64,000 bases of DNA from Microbacterium sp. (GTDB lineage: Bacteria > Actinomycetota > Actinomycetes > Actinomycetales > Microbacteriaceae), in contig NZTV01000075.1 in NCBI GenBank assembly GCA_002703245.1, forward strand, positions 38,695-102,694. The letters are read 5' to 3'. Both the position numbers and the translations under genes were made by a program. Shown piece by piece: positions 57,688 to 64,000 of this stretch (the first letter of the stretch is position 1; the number at the start of each line of letters is the position of its first letter). The notes under the pieces are model-generated. The model was given only the letters and a program-made list of their open reading frames with translations. It searched no databases and was not told the DNA's origin.

Positions 57688-58338
57688 TCAGGCGTCGGTG
57701 GCCCAGCGGGCGAGGTGTTCCACGAGGGCGCGGTGTCCGGCGGAGGCATACGATCGGGCGTCGTGGCCGAGGACATCGACGGCGATCCGGCTCGCGCCGT
57801 ACGTGCGGACCCACGCCGCCGGCATCGGCTCTCCGTCGACGGTGAACTCCGCCACGACCTCCCGTCGACCGATCGCCTGCAGGCGCGAGTATCGTTCGTC
57901 GAACACGGTGAAGTCCGGGAGGGCGTCGCCACCGGGAACCGAGAGCACACGTACCTCGACATCGCCGACAGGCGGATGCCACGACAGCTGCGGCACCCAC
58001 ATCCCGCCGAGCGCGGCGGCCCAGTCGGGGTAGTCGCGCATGGTCGCGACCGTGCAGTGCAGCGCGAGCACACCGATGCCGCGATCGAGCGCCCGCGTGA
58101 AGCCGTCCACGGCGGCGGCCGGAGCGGGGACGGTGTCCTCGCCGCGCCAAGGGTCACCGGCGTTCACCACGAGAAGATCGAAGCCGTCGAGCCGGGTCAT
58201 GGCGTGGTCGACGTCGTCGTCGACGTCGACCATGAAGCCTGCGTCGGTCAGGATCGCCCTCAGCTCGGGGGTGGTCTCGGGGAACGGGTGCCACGGATCG
58301 GCGTAGTGGCCCGTGCCGCTGGCGATGAGCGCCTTCAT
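57688..58338 (-). CDS. ThuA-like domain protein (second copy)
   Basis: 216 residues. SGTGHYADPWHPFPETTPELRAIL near 7, LLVVNAGDPWRGED near 54, GVLALHCTVATMRDYPDWAAALGGMWVPQLSWHPP near 88 and AWVRTYGASRIAVDVLGHDARSYAS near 173 show the ThuA fold, diverged from the copy at 51.7 kb. The paired His after GHY and the WHPP loop are conserved. Likely handles a keto-sugar or sugar derivative; unknown. CAGGAGG precedes the ATG. Confidence 0.85.
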   Translation of the reverse strand: MKALIASGTGHYADPWHPFPETTPELRAILTDAGFMVDVDDDVDHAMTRLDGFDLLVVNAGDPWRGEDTVPAPAAAVDGFTRALDRGIGVLALHCTVATMRDYPDWAAALGGMWVPQLSWHPPVGDVEVRVLSVPGGDALPDFTVFDERYSRLQAIGRREVVAEFTVDGEPMPAAWVRTYGASRIAVDVLGHDARSYASAGHRALVEHLARWATDA

Positions 58339-58403
58339 GGGTGCCTCCTGGTCGGCCGTCGCGGGGAGAGGGCTTTCCCAATCCTATGGTGCTGTTTCGG
58401 GCG

Positions 58404-58409
58404 TAGTCT
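58404..58409 (+). promoter_or_regulatory. -10 box TAGTCT, leaderless start of the siderophore-interacting protein gene
   Basis: TAGTCT, 7 nt, ATG 58417; no Shine-Dalgarno. Confidence 0.5.
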
Positions 58410-58416
58410 CGAGCGG

Positions 58417-59355
58417 ATGAGTTCCCCCGCGTCCGCGCCCTCGTCCGGCGCTCCAGGATCCTCTGCCCCGCGATCGTCCGAGGTCGCCTCGCCACCGTCG
58501 GCGGCGCCCGGCGCTCGTCCGCGAGGCAGGCAGGTCGTCCTCGAGGTGGTGCGTCGTGAGAGCCTCACCCCGCACCTGGTCCGTGTGTACCTGGGCGGTG
58601 ACGGCTTCGACGAGTTCTTGGCCGGCGCCGATCCGGACAAGCTCGCGTGCACCGACACCTACACCAAGCTCCTGCTGGCCAAGCCCGGCCTCGGCCTGGA
58701 ACCGCCGTACGATCTCGAGGCTCTCCGCGCGCAGCTCCCCCGGGAGGATGTGCCCTCGCGGCGCACCTACACGATCCGCGACGTCGACGAGTCCGCCCGC
58801 ACGATCGCCATCGACTTCGTCGTGCACGGAGACGACGGGTTGGCCGGGCCGTGGGCCGCGTCGGCGCGACCCGGTGACCGGATCGCGCTCTCGCTCCCGG
58901 GCGGCGGGTACGCCCCGGCCGACGGTGATGTGACCCACGTGATCGTCGGCGACGACTCCGCGCTCCCCGCGATCGCGCGTGCGGTCGCCGCGCTGCGGGA
59001 GGACGCCCGAGGCGTCGTGGTCGTCGAGGTCGACGACGAGGCGTCGCAGCTTCCGCTCGAGGCCCCGCCCGGCATCGAGGTGCGGTGGCTGCACCGCGTG
59101 GGGCCGGAGGGCACCGCGCACCCGGGCACCCTCATGGTCGCCGCGGTCGACGCGCTCGACCGCCCCGACGGCGACCTCGACATCTTCGCGCACGGCGAGA
59201 GGGCGGCCATGAAGCGCCTCGGCGCGATCTTCCACGAGAAGTGGGGGATCGGCCGCCGGGAGATGTCGGTGTCGGCGTACTGGGCCCACGGCCGCGCCGA
59301 GGACGCGTTCCAGGCCGAGAAGCGCGAGTCGGTGGGGAAGATCTTCGCCGACTGA
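58417..59355 (+). CDS. Siderophore-interacting FAD protein (ViuB/SIP family)
   Basis: 312 residues. A ~38-residue Ser/Ala/Pro-rich N-terminal segment precedes the FAD-binding barrel: LTPHLVRVYLGGDGFDEF near 50, VPSRRTYTIRDVD near 112 (flavin motif RxYT) and DFVVHGDDGLAGPWA. The NAD(P)H-binding SIP domain follows (VIVGDDSALPAIARAVAAL near 175, FAHGERAAMK near 258, YWAHGRAEDAF near 287). It reduces ferric siderophores to release iron. No siderophore transporter is adjacent. Confidence 0.92.
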   Translation: MSSPASAPSSGAPGSSAPRSSEVASPPSAAPGARPRGRQVVLEVVRRESLTPHLVRVYLGGDGFDEFLAGADPDKLACTDTYTKLLLAKPGLGLEPPYDLEALRAQLPREDVPSRRTYTIRDVDESARTIAIDFVVHGDDGLAGPWAASARPGDRIALSLPGGGYAPADGDVTHVIVGDDSALPAIARAVAALREDARGVVVVEVDDEASQLPLEAPPGIEVRWLHRVGPEGTAHPGTLMVAAVDALDRPDGDLDIFAHGERAAMKRLGAIFHEKWGIGRREMSVSAYWAHGRAEDAFQAEKRESVGKIFAD

Positions 59356-59391
59356 GCCGGCCGCTGGAGGTGTTCGTTGCGTCCCCCATGC

Positions 59392-59410
59392 GTGAACGAC
59401 ACAGGGGATC
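59392..59410 (+). repeat. Extragenic element, copy 3 (GTGAACGACACAGGGGATC)
   Basis: Matches the left copy at 57532-57550 at 17 of 19 positions and, like it, is followed at once by a small hairpin (ACGCG-TCATCG-CGCGT). Same placement: in the gap just downstream of a gene, 37 nt after the SIP stop. Confidence 0.75.
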
Positions 59411-59525
59411 GACGCGTCATCGCGCGTGACGGCACCAGCTGAGACTCCGAGCGGCCTGGGCCGGTGTTCGCGCAAGGGGAGCAGGCGGCGAGGGCGGGGT
59501 TCGGGCGGGGGATCGACCGGGCGGG

Positions 59526-59531
59526 CAGAAT
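59526..59531 (+). promoter_or_regulatory. -10-like CAGAAT before the coiled-coil protein gene
   Basis: CAGAAT, 6 nt, GTG 59538. Fits the NANNNT leaderless pattern less strongly than the TANNNT cases. Confidence 0.4.
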
Positions 59532-59537
59532 GGGGCC

Positions 59538-60383
59538 GTGTCGCAGGACGAGGTCGACGAGGTCGCGGCGGAGCTGTACGCCCTTGCGCCCACCGCCTTC
59601 ACCGCGGCGCGCAATGCGCGGGCCGCCGCGGTGGGAGGGGATGTCGGCTCCCGCATCAAGGCGCTGCGCAAGCCGACGGTCTCCGCCTGGACCGTCGACC
59701 TCCTCGCCCGGGAGGGGGATCTCGGTGAAGCGCTCGATCTGGCCGCGGCACTGCGGGAGGCGCAGGACGACCTCGACGCCGCCGAACTGGCCCGCTTGAG
59801 CGGGCGGCGTCGACAGCTTGTCGCGGCGCTCACCGCGCAGGCGGTCTCCCTCGCCGAAGCTGCGGGGGTGACCGTCAGCGCCGCCGCCCGCGACGACGTG
59901 CACAAGACCCTCAACGCCGCCGTCATGGATCCCGCCGCCGCGGCGGCCGTCCGCACCGCACGGCTGGTGCGACCGCTGGAGGCCACGGGGTTCGGCGCGG
60001 TGGACGCCGCCGGGCTGGCCGACGTCGTCGGCGGTTCCATCCCGGGCGTCGAGGTCGATCCGCCGCGGGACGACCTGGCACAGCGTCGTGCGAGACGAGC
60101 CGCGGAGAAAGCGGCGCGCGAGGCCGAACGCGCCGCGAACGAGGCCGTACGGGAGGAGGCCACGCTCGTGGAGCGGCGCGACCGCGCACGGCACAAGCTC
60201 GACCACGTGCGCGAGCGGCTGGACGACCTCCGGCGCGACATCGCGCGTCTCGAGGCCGACGAAGCCGCCGCCGCCGAGACGCTCACCGAGCTCGAGGACC
60301 GGTTGGGAGCTGCCGCCTCGACCGCCCGCGCGGCCGCGGCCCGGGCAGAGGACGCCCGCCGGTCCCTCACAGAACTCTCGTAG
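59538..60383 (+). CDS. Conserved actinobacterial coiled-coil protein
   Basis: 281 residues, no membrane segment. The N-terminal ~130 residues are a helical domain with FTAARNARAAAVGGD and IKALRKPTVSAWTVDLLARE, a pattern seen in unannotated actinobacterial proteins. Residues ~175-275 are a strong heptad coiled coil rich in Ala, Arg and Glu (RRAAEKAAREAERAANEAVREE). I cannot assign a function. GTG start. The next gene begins 24 nt downstream. Confidence 0.72.
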   Translation: MSQDEVDEVAAELYALAPTAFTAARNARAAAVGGDVGSRIKALRKPTVSAWTVDLLAREGDLGEALDLAAALREAQDDLDAAELARLSGRRRQLVAALTAQAVSLAEAAGVTVSAAARDDVHKTLNAAVMDPAAAAAVRTARLVRPLEATGFGAVDAAGLADVVGGSIPGVEVDPPRDDLAQRRARRAAEKAAREAERAANEAVREEATLVERRDRARHKLDHVRERLDDLRRDIARLEADEAAAAETLTELEDRLGAAASTARAAAARAEDARRSLTELS

Positions 60384-60393
60384 TGATCGCCCG

Positions 60394-60399
60394 TACGGT
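60394..60399 (+). promoter_or_regulatory. -10 box TACGGT, leaderless start of the alarmone synthetase gene
   Basis: TACGGT, 7 nt, ATG 60407. It lies downstream of the coiled-coil gene stop, giving an independent promoter. Confidence 0.45.
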
Positions 60400-60406
60400 G
60401 GGGGTC

Positions 60407-61219
60407 ATGGCGACGCCACGACCCGAAGCGGCCGAATCCGACGATCTGCCCGTGATGCTGAGCCCGTCCGAACTGCGCACGGCGCGGGACGAGTTCCAAC
60501 AGTTCCTCATGGAGTACCGGTTCGGGATGCAGGAGATCGAGACGAAGATCTCGATCCTCCGCGACGAGTTCCTGCAGCGGCATGATTACAACCCGATCGA
60601 GCATGTCTCCAGTCGCGTGAAGTCGCCCGACAGCCTTGTCGAGAAGGTGAGACGGCGGGGGATCCCGCAGGACTTCGCGACGGTGCGCGAGCAGATCACC
60701 GACATCGCGGGCGTGCGCATCACGTGCAGCTTCGTCACCGACGCGTACCGTCTGTTCGACCTCCTGGCCGCTCAGGATGACATCGAGGTGCTGCAGGTCA
60801 AGGACTACATCGCCGCGCCGAAACCGAACGGCTACAAGAGCCTGCATGCGATCCTCCAGGTGCCGGTCTTCTTGTCGACCGGTCGCATCGAGGTCCCCGT
60901 GGAGGTGCAGTTCCGCACGATCGCCATGGACTTCTGGGCCAGCCTGGAGCACAAGATCTACTACAAGTACGACCGGCAGGTGCCCGCGGAGCTGCTGGAC
61001 GACCTGAAGGACGCCGCCGACAGCGCCGCCGAGCTCGACACCCGCATGGAACGTCTGCACCGGGAGATCCGGGGCTCGGGGGCGATCGGTGGTGCACGGC
61101 CCATACCGGACGGCGCCGGGGACGATGTTCCGGCGCACACCGCCGTGGCGGAGGGAACCGTCACCCCGACGTGGGCGCGGCCGCCGGAGGTCCGAGATGC
61201 TCCGGTGCTCGACGCCTGA
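60407..61219 (+). CDS. Small alarmone synthetase (RelA/SpoT synthetase domain only)
   Basis: 270 residues. (p)ppGpp synthetase core: HVSSRVKSPDSLVEKVRRRG near 66, ITDIAGVRITCSFV near 97, KDYIAAPKPNGYKSLHAIL near 128 and VPVEVQFRTIAMDFWASLEHKIYYKY near 163 (Glu for Mg and GTP binding). There is no hydrolase HD domain and no TGS/ACT regulatory region, so it is a SAS (RelP/RelQ-type) enzyme. The C-terminal ~55 residues are a low-complexity tail. Leaderless start; a GTG at 60383 is the alternative. Confidence 0.93.
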   Translation: MATPRPEAAESDDLPVMLSPSELRTARDEFQQFLMEYRFGMQEIETKISILRDEFLQRHDYNPIEHVSSRVKSPDSLVEKVRRRGIPQDFATVREQITDIAGVRITCSFVTDAYRLFDLLAAQDDIEVLQVKDYIAAPKPNGYKSLHAILQVPVFLSTGRIEVPVEVQFRTIAMDFWASLEHKIYYKYDRQVPAELLDDLKDAADSAAELDTRMERLHREIRGSGAIGGARPIPDGAGDDVPAHTAVAEGTVTPTWARPPEVRDAPVLDA

Positions 61220-61279
61220 CCCGGTGCTCGGGGGGTGATCCCGGTGCGGGGGCGGGCGGGAGTGACCTCTCCGACTCGG

Positions 61280-61285
61280 TAGCCT
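61280..61285 (+). promoter_or_regulatory. -10 box TAGCCT, leaderless start of the CPA2 antiporter gene
   Basis: TAGCCT, 6 nt, GTG 61292; no Shine-Dalgarno. Confidence 0.5.
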
Positions 61286-61291
61286 GAATCG

Positions 61292-62494
61292 GTGGACGAC
61301 CTTCAGCCGCAGACCTTGGTGATCATCCCGCTCCTGGCGGTGCTGGCGCCGTTGCTCGCGCGGGGAATGGGCCGGTGGGTGCGCGTGCCGGTGGTCGTGT
61401 TCGAACTGGTGCTCGGCATCCTCATCGGCCCGGCGGTGCTCGGCTGGGTGGGGGACTCGGCCTTCATCGAGCTGATGGCCGACTTCGGCCTCGCGACCCT
61501 CTTCTTCGTCGCGGGCACCGAGATCGAGTTCGGGGCCTTCCGTGGCCGACTCGGTCGGCGGGCGAGCCTCGGTTGGCTGTTGAGCCTCGGAGCGGGTGTG
61601 CTGTCGGTGGTGGTCCTCACCCCGTGGGAGGCGGCGGTCGTCATCGGCATCGCGCTGTCGTCGACCGCGCTCGGGACCCTGCTGCCGGTCCTGCGCGATG
61701 CGGGCGAGCTGAAGACCCCGTTCGGCCAAGCCGTCGGCGCCGTCGGCGCGCTCGGCGAGTTCGGCCCGTTGATCGCGATCTCCCTGTTCCTCGGCAGTCG
61801 GGACATCGGCCTGTCGACGCTCGTGCTGCTGCTGTTCATCCTCATCTCGGGTCTGGCGATCTGGCTGGCCTTCCGCATCCCCCACGGGGCGATGCACAAG
61901 GCGGTGAGCGCGACCCTGCACACCTCGGGGCAGTTCGCGATCCGGGTGATCCTGTTGATCCTGGGCGGTCTGGTCGCGGTGAGCGTTCTCCTCGAGCTCG
62001 ACTTCCTGTTGGGCGCGTTCACCGCCGGGATCGTGTGGCGCCTGATCATGCGCGATGCGGACGAGGCCGATCGGGAAGCGGTCGAGAGCAAGGTCGAGGC
62101 GGTCGCGTTCGGCTTCCTCGTGCCCATCTTCTTCATCTACACCGGTGTCACTTTCGACCTGCAGGCGCTGCTGGCCGACCCGATCCTGTTCCTCGGCCTC
62201 CCGATCGTCCTCGTCGCGCTGTTCGTGATCCGCGGACTCCCCTCGATGCTCGCCTCGCCCGTGGGCGCGAACGGGCGGGAGCGTCTCGCGATGGCCTTCA
62301 TGGGTGCCACCGGGCTGCCGATCATCGTCGCCGTCACCTCCATCGGTCTCGACGAGGACATCCTGACCACGGTGCAGGCGGCACTTCTGGTGGGTGGGGG
62401 GATGCTCTCGGTGTTGCTGTTCCCCCTCATCGCGATGCGGTTGCGGGGCGAGCGCGCCGCGCGTGTGGCTCCGACCCTGGACGACATGGCGTGA
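61292..62494 (+). CDS. CPA2-type cation:proton antiporter
   Basis: 400 residues, 12-13 membrane segments of the Na+/H+ exchanger fold: VVVFELVLGILIGPAVLG near 33, FFVAGTEIEFGAFRGR near 71, GIALSSTALGTLLPVLRDAGE near 111 and FLVPIFFIYTGVTFDLQAL near 272. The usual KefB/C TrkA-N domain is absent, so this is a bare transporter. It overlaps the next gene by 4 nt (GTGA). Confidence 0.9.
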   Translation: MDDLQPQTLVIIPLLAVLAPLLARGMGRWVRVPVVVFELVLGILIGPAVLGWVGDSAFIELMADFGLATLFFVAGTEIEFGAFRGRLGRRASLGWLLSLGAGVLSVVVLTPWEAAVVIGIALSSTALGTLLPVLRDAGELKTPFGQAVGAVGALGEFGPLIAISLFLGSRDIGLSTLVLLLFILISGLAIWLAFRIPHGAMHKAVSATLHTSGQFAIRVILLILGGLVAVSVLLELDFLLGAFTAGIVWRLIMRDADEADREAVESKVEAVAFGFLVPIFFIYTGVTFDLQALLADPILFLGLPIVLVALFVIRGLPSMLASPVGANGRERLAMAFMGATGLPIIVAVTSIGLDEDILTTVQAALLVGGGMLSVLLFPLIAMRLRGERAARVAPTLDDMA

Positions 62495-62982
62495 CCACGA
62501 TCGCCTGGCTCTTCGACGACGCCCGCGATCGCCTCGCGGGGCTGCCCCGTGAGGCGATGGGTGAGCTGGTCGAGCCGCGGCGGCTGTGGGGTCTGCGACG
62601 GGCTCCGCGCGTCGCGGCGCGGGGCGAGGCGTGGCATCTCGGTGTGCTCCTCATCGGCGAGGACTTCGTCGCGGCCACCGGTGAGATCGTCCGGTCGCGC
62701 GAAGAGGCCCGGCGCGGGTTCGCCGCGGAATCGCAGCGGGAGCGCGCCGCCGTGCAGGCCGCCGTGTTCCGGGGCGGATTCCGCGAGGGTGTTCCGGTGC
62801 ACCTCGGGTGGCGGATGCTCGATGTCGCCGCCGTCGAAGCCGGCGGGACCTCCGGTCCGCTCGCGGTGGTCGAGGGCGTGCCGAGTGTGCGGTGGAGTCC
62901 CGGTGCCGGGTTCGCGCCGTTGGCACGCTACCTCGATGAGCGGATCGCGCTGCTCGCGGATCCACCGCGCGGGGCATCATAG
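62491..62982 (+). CDS. Conserved hypothetical protein coupled to the antiporter
   Basis: 163 residues, soluble. TIAWLFDDARDRLAGLP at the start, WHLGVLLIGEDFVAATGEIVRSREEARRGF near 48 and VHLGWRMLDVAAVEAGG near 103. I do not recognise a family. GTG 62491 overlaps the antiporter stop, so it may modulate or accompany it. No signal peptide or membrane segment. Confidence 0.75.
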   Translation: MTTIAWLFDDARDRLAGLPREAMGELVEPRRLWGLRRAPRVAARGEAWHLGVLLIGEDFVAATGEIVRSREEARRGFAAESQRERAAVQAAVFRGGFREGVPVHLGWRMLDVAAVEAGGTSGPLAVVEGVPSVRWSPGAGFAPLARYLDERIALLADPPRGAS

Positions 62983-63031
62983 CGACGCGGGCCGCTCTGG
63001 GGGAGGGCCACGTGAGCGCTCCCGCATCCTC

Positions 63032-63037
63032 TATGGT
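63032..63037 (+). promoter_or_regulatory. Possible -10 box TATGGT upstream of glgX
   Basis: TATGGT lies 27 nt before the GTG. With AAGGGGG before the start, glgX would have a short normal leader, unlike the leaderless genes. No convincing -35. Confidence 0.4.
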
Positions 63038-63064
63038 TGAACTCCCGGACTCAAGGGGGTTCAC

Positions 63065-64000
63065 GTGCAGGTATGGCCCGGATCCGCGTATCCATTGGGT
63101 GCGACATTCGATGGGAACGGCACGAACTTCGCGCTGTTCAGCGAAGGGGCCGAGAAGGTCGAACTGTGTCTGTTCGACGAGGACGGCGCCGAGACGCGCG
63201 TCGAGCTGATCGACGTCGACGCGTTCGTGTGGCACGGATACCTTCCCAACGTCCAGCCCGGGCAACGCTACGGCTACCGCGTGCACGGCGCCTACGACCC
63301 GGCCAACGGGCAGCGCTACAACGCCAACAAGCTCCTGCTCGACCCGTACGCCAAGGCCGTCGACGGCCGTGTGCACTGGGGGCAGTCGGTCTTCAGCTAC
63401 ACGTTCGGCGACCCCGATTCGCGTAACGACGACGATTCGGCGGACGACATGATGAAGGGGGTCGTCATCAACCCCTTCTTCGACTGGCAGGGTGACCGGC
63501 CGCCGAAGACCCCGCTGCACGAGACCTTCATCTACGAGGCCCATGTGAAGGGCCTCACGCAACTGCATCCGTCGGTGCCCGAAGAGATGCGCGGCACCTA
63601 TGCCGGTGTGGCCCATCCGGCCGTCATCGACCACCTGCAAAAGCTCAGCGTCACCGCGATCGAACTCATGCCGGTGCATCAGTTCGTCAACGACTCCACC
63701 CTTCAGGAGAAGGGGCTGTCGAACTACTGGGGCTACAACACCATCGGGTTCTTCGCCCCGCACCACTCCTATGCGTCGACCGGGGTCAACGGTCAGCAGG
63801 TGCAGGAATTCAAGGCGATGGTCCGCTCGCTGCACGAGGCGGGCATCGAGGTGATCCTGGATGTGGTCTACAACCACACCGCCGAGGGCAACCACCTGGG
63901 TCCGACCCTGTCGATGCGCGGCATCGACAACGAGGCGTACTACCGGCTCGAGCAGAACGACAAGCGCTACTACACCGACTACACCGGCACCGGCAACAGC
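63065..64000 (+). CDS. glgX: Glycogen debranching enzyme GlgX, N-terminal part (runs off the window)
   Basis: 312 residues in the window. N-terminal CBM48 domain: YPLGATFDGNGTNFALFSE at about 8-26 and YGYRVHGAYDPANGQRYN near 71. The GH13 barrel begins with ETFIYEAHVKGLTQLHPSVP near 155, IELMPVHQFV, NYWGYNTIGFFAPHHSYAS and the conserved region I VILDVVYNHTAEG near 265. It hydrolyses alpha-1,6 branches of glycogen limit dextrin. GTG 63065 with AAGGGGG upstream. The catalytic Asp/Glu residues are beyond the window edge. Confidence 0.95.
   Translation, partial: MQVWPGSAYPLGATFDGNGTNFALFSEGAEKVELCLFDEDGAETRVELIDVDAFVWHGYLPNVQPGQRYGYRVHGAYDPANGQRYNANKLLLDPYAKAVDGRVHWGQSVFSYTFGDPDSRNDDDSADDMMKGVVINPFFDWQGDRPPKTPLHETFIYEAHVKGLTQLHPSVPEEMRGTYAGVAHPAVIDHLQKLSVTAIELMPVHQFVNDSTLQEKGLSNYWGYNTIGFFAPHHSYASTGVNGQQVQEFKAMVRSLHEAGIEVILDVVYNHTAEGNHLGPTLSMRGIDNEAYYRLEQNDKRYYTDYTGTGNS

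Noticed and set aside
59417..61921. 834-codon minus-strand frame over the coiled-coil, alarmone synthetase and antiporter genes
   Set aside because: Covers three convincing plus-strand genes; Ser/Arg/Ala-rich shadow.

Overview
The window is high-GC actinobacterial chromosome, most likely Microbacterium or a close relative in Microbacteriaceae. This is judged from the very high GC content, the many GTG starts, the family make-up (YhgE/Pip pair, small DUF7882-type proteins, actinobacterial xylA/xylB with a ROK regulator) and the many leaderless promoters. About 58 genes are packed tightly on both strands. No intergenic gap exceeds 300 bases. I saw no rRNA, tRNA, CRISPR array, insertion sequence or prophage.

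Layout. 1-3.5 kb (minus): PEP synthase regulatory protein, PEP synthase and a truncated YigZ/IMPACT gene. 3.7-5.7 kb: Gfo/Idh oxidoreductase coupled to a beta-propeller lactonase. 5.75-10.1 kb: two overlapping YhgE/Pip membrane proteins. 10.3-15 kb (minus): MFS permease, small membrane protein, lysozyme-like secreted protein and a metal P-type ATPase. 15.1-16.7 kb: YCII protein plus an ECF sigma factor of the YCII-linked type. 16.7-17.9 kb: an Old Yellow Enzyme gene frameshifted at a CCCGG triplet repeat. 18-25.9 kb: VIT1-like transporter, FUSC protein, tyrosine phosphatase, AI-2E permease, ThrE exporter and a LuxR regulator. 26-33.5 kb: amidohydrolase, glutamate decarboxylase, a YrhK-like membrane protein, NhaP-type antiporter, DMT permease and AraC regulator; decarboxylase and antiporter together suggest pH homeostasis. 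33.5-37.6 kb (minus): HdeD-like protein, thioredoxin, a formylglycine-generating-enzyme homologue and two alpha/beta hydrolases. 37.6-44.5 kb: membrane-transport block (ChrA, DUF421, FUSC, aquaporin-like channel, SLC13, TRIC) with a convergent pair of small paralogues.

44.5-58.3 kb is a carbohydrate region: GH39 relic, amidohydrolase-2 lactonase, DHA2 exporter with its TetR gene, NAD-dependent sugar epimerase/dehydrogenase, LacI regulator, a Gfo/Idh - ThuA - Gfo/Idh operon, ROK repressor divergent from xylA-xylB, and another ThuA protein. 58.4-64 kb: siderophore-interacting flavoprotein, coiled-coil protein, small alarmone synthetase, CPA2 antiporter, and the start of glgX at the window edge.

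The most notable non-coding signals are these. (1) Three copies of an extragenic motif (core ACAACACAGGAGATC), two of them forming a perfect 17-bp inverted repeat after xylB. (2) A symmetric four-half-site TetR operator. (3) A palindrome over the -10 box of the aquaporin-like gene. (4) A recurrent leaderless start signature, NANNNT followed by 6-7 nt and the start codon. Nothing here is clearly a new defence or biosynthetic system; the novelty is mainly in small elements and a few unusual proteins. All calls rest on reading the sequence; no database search was run.
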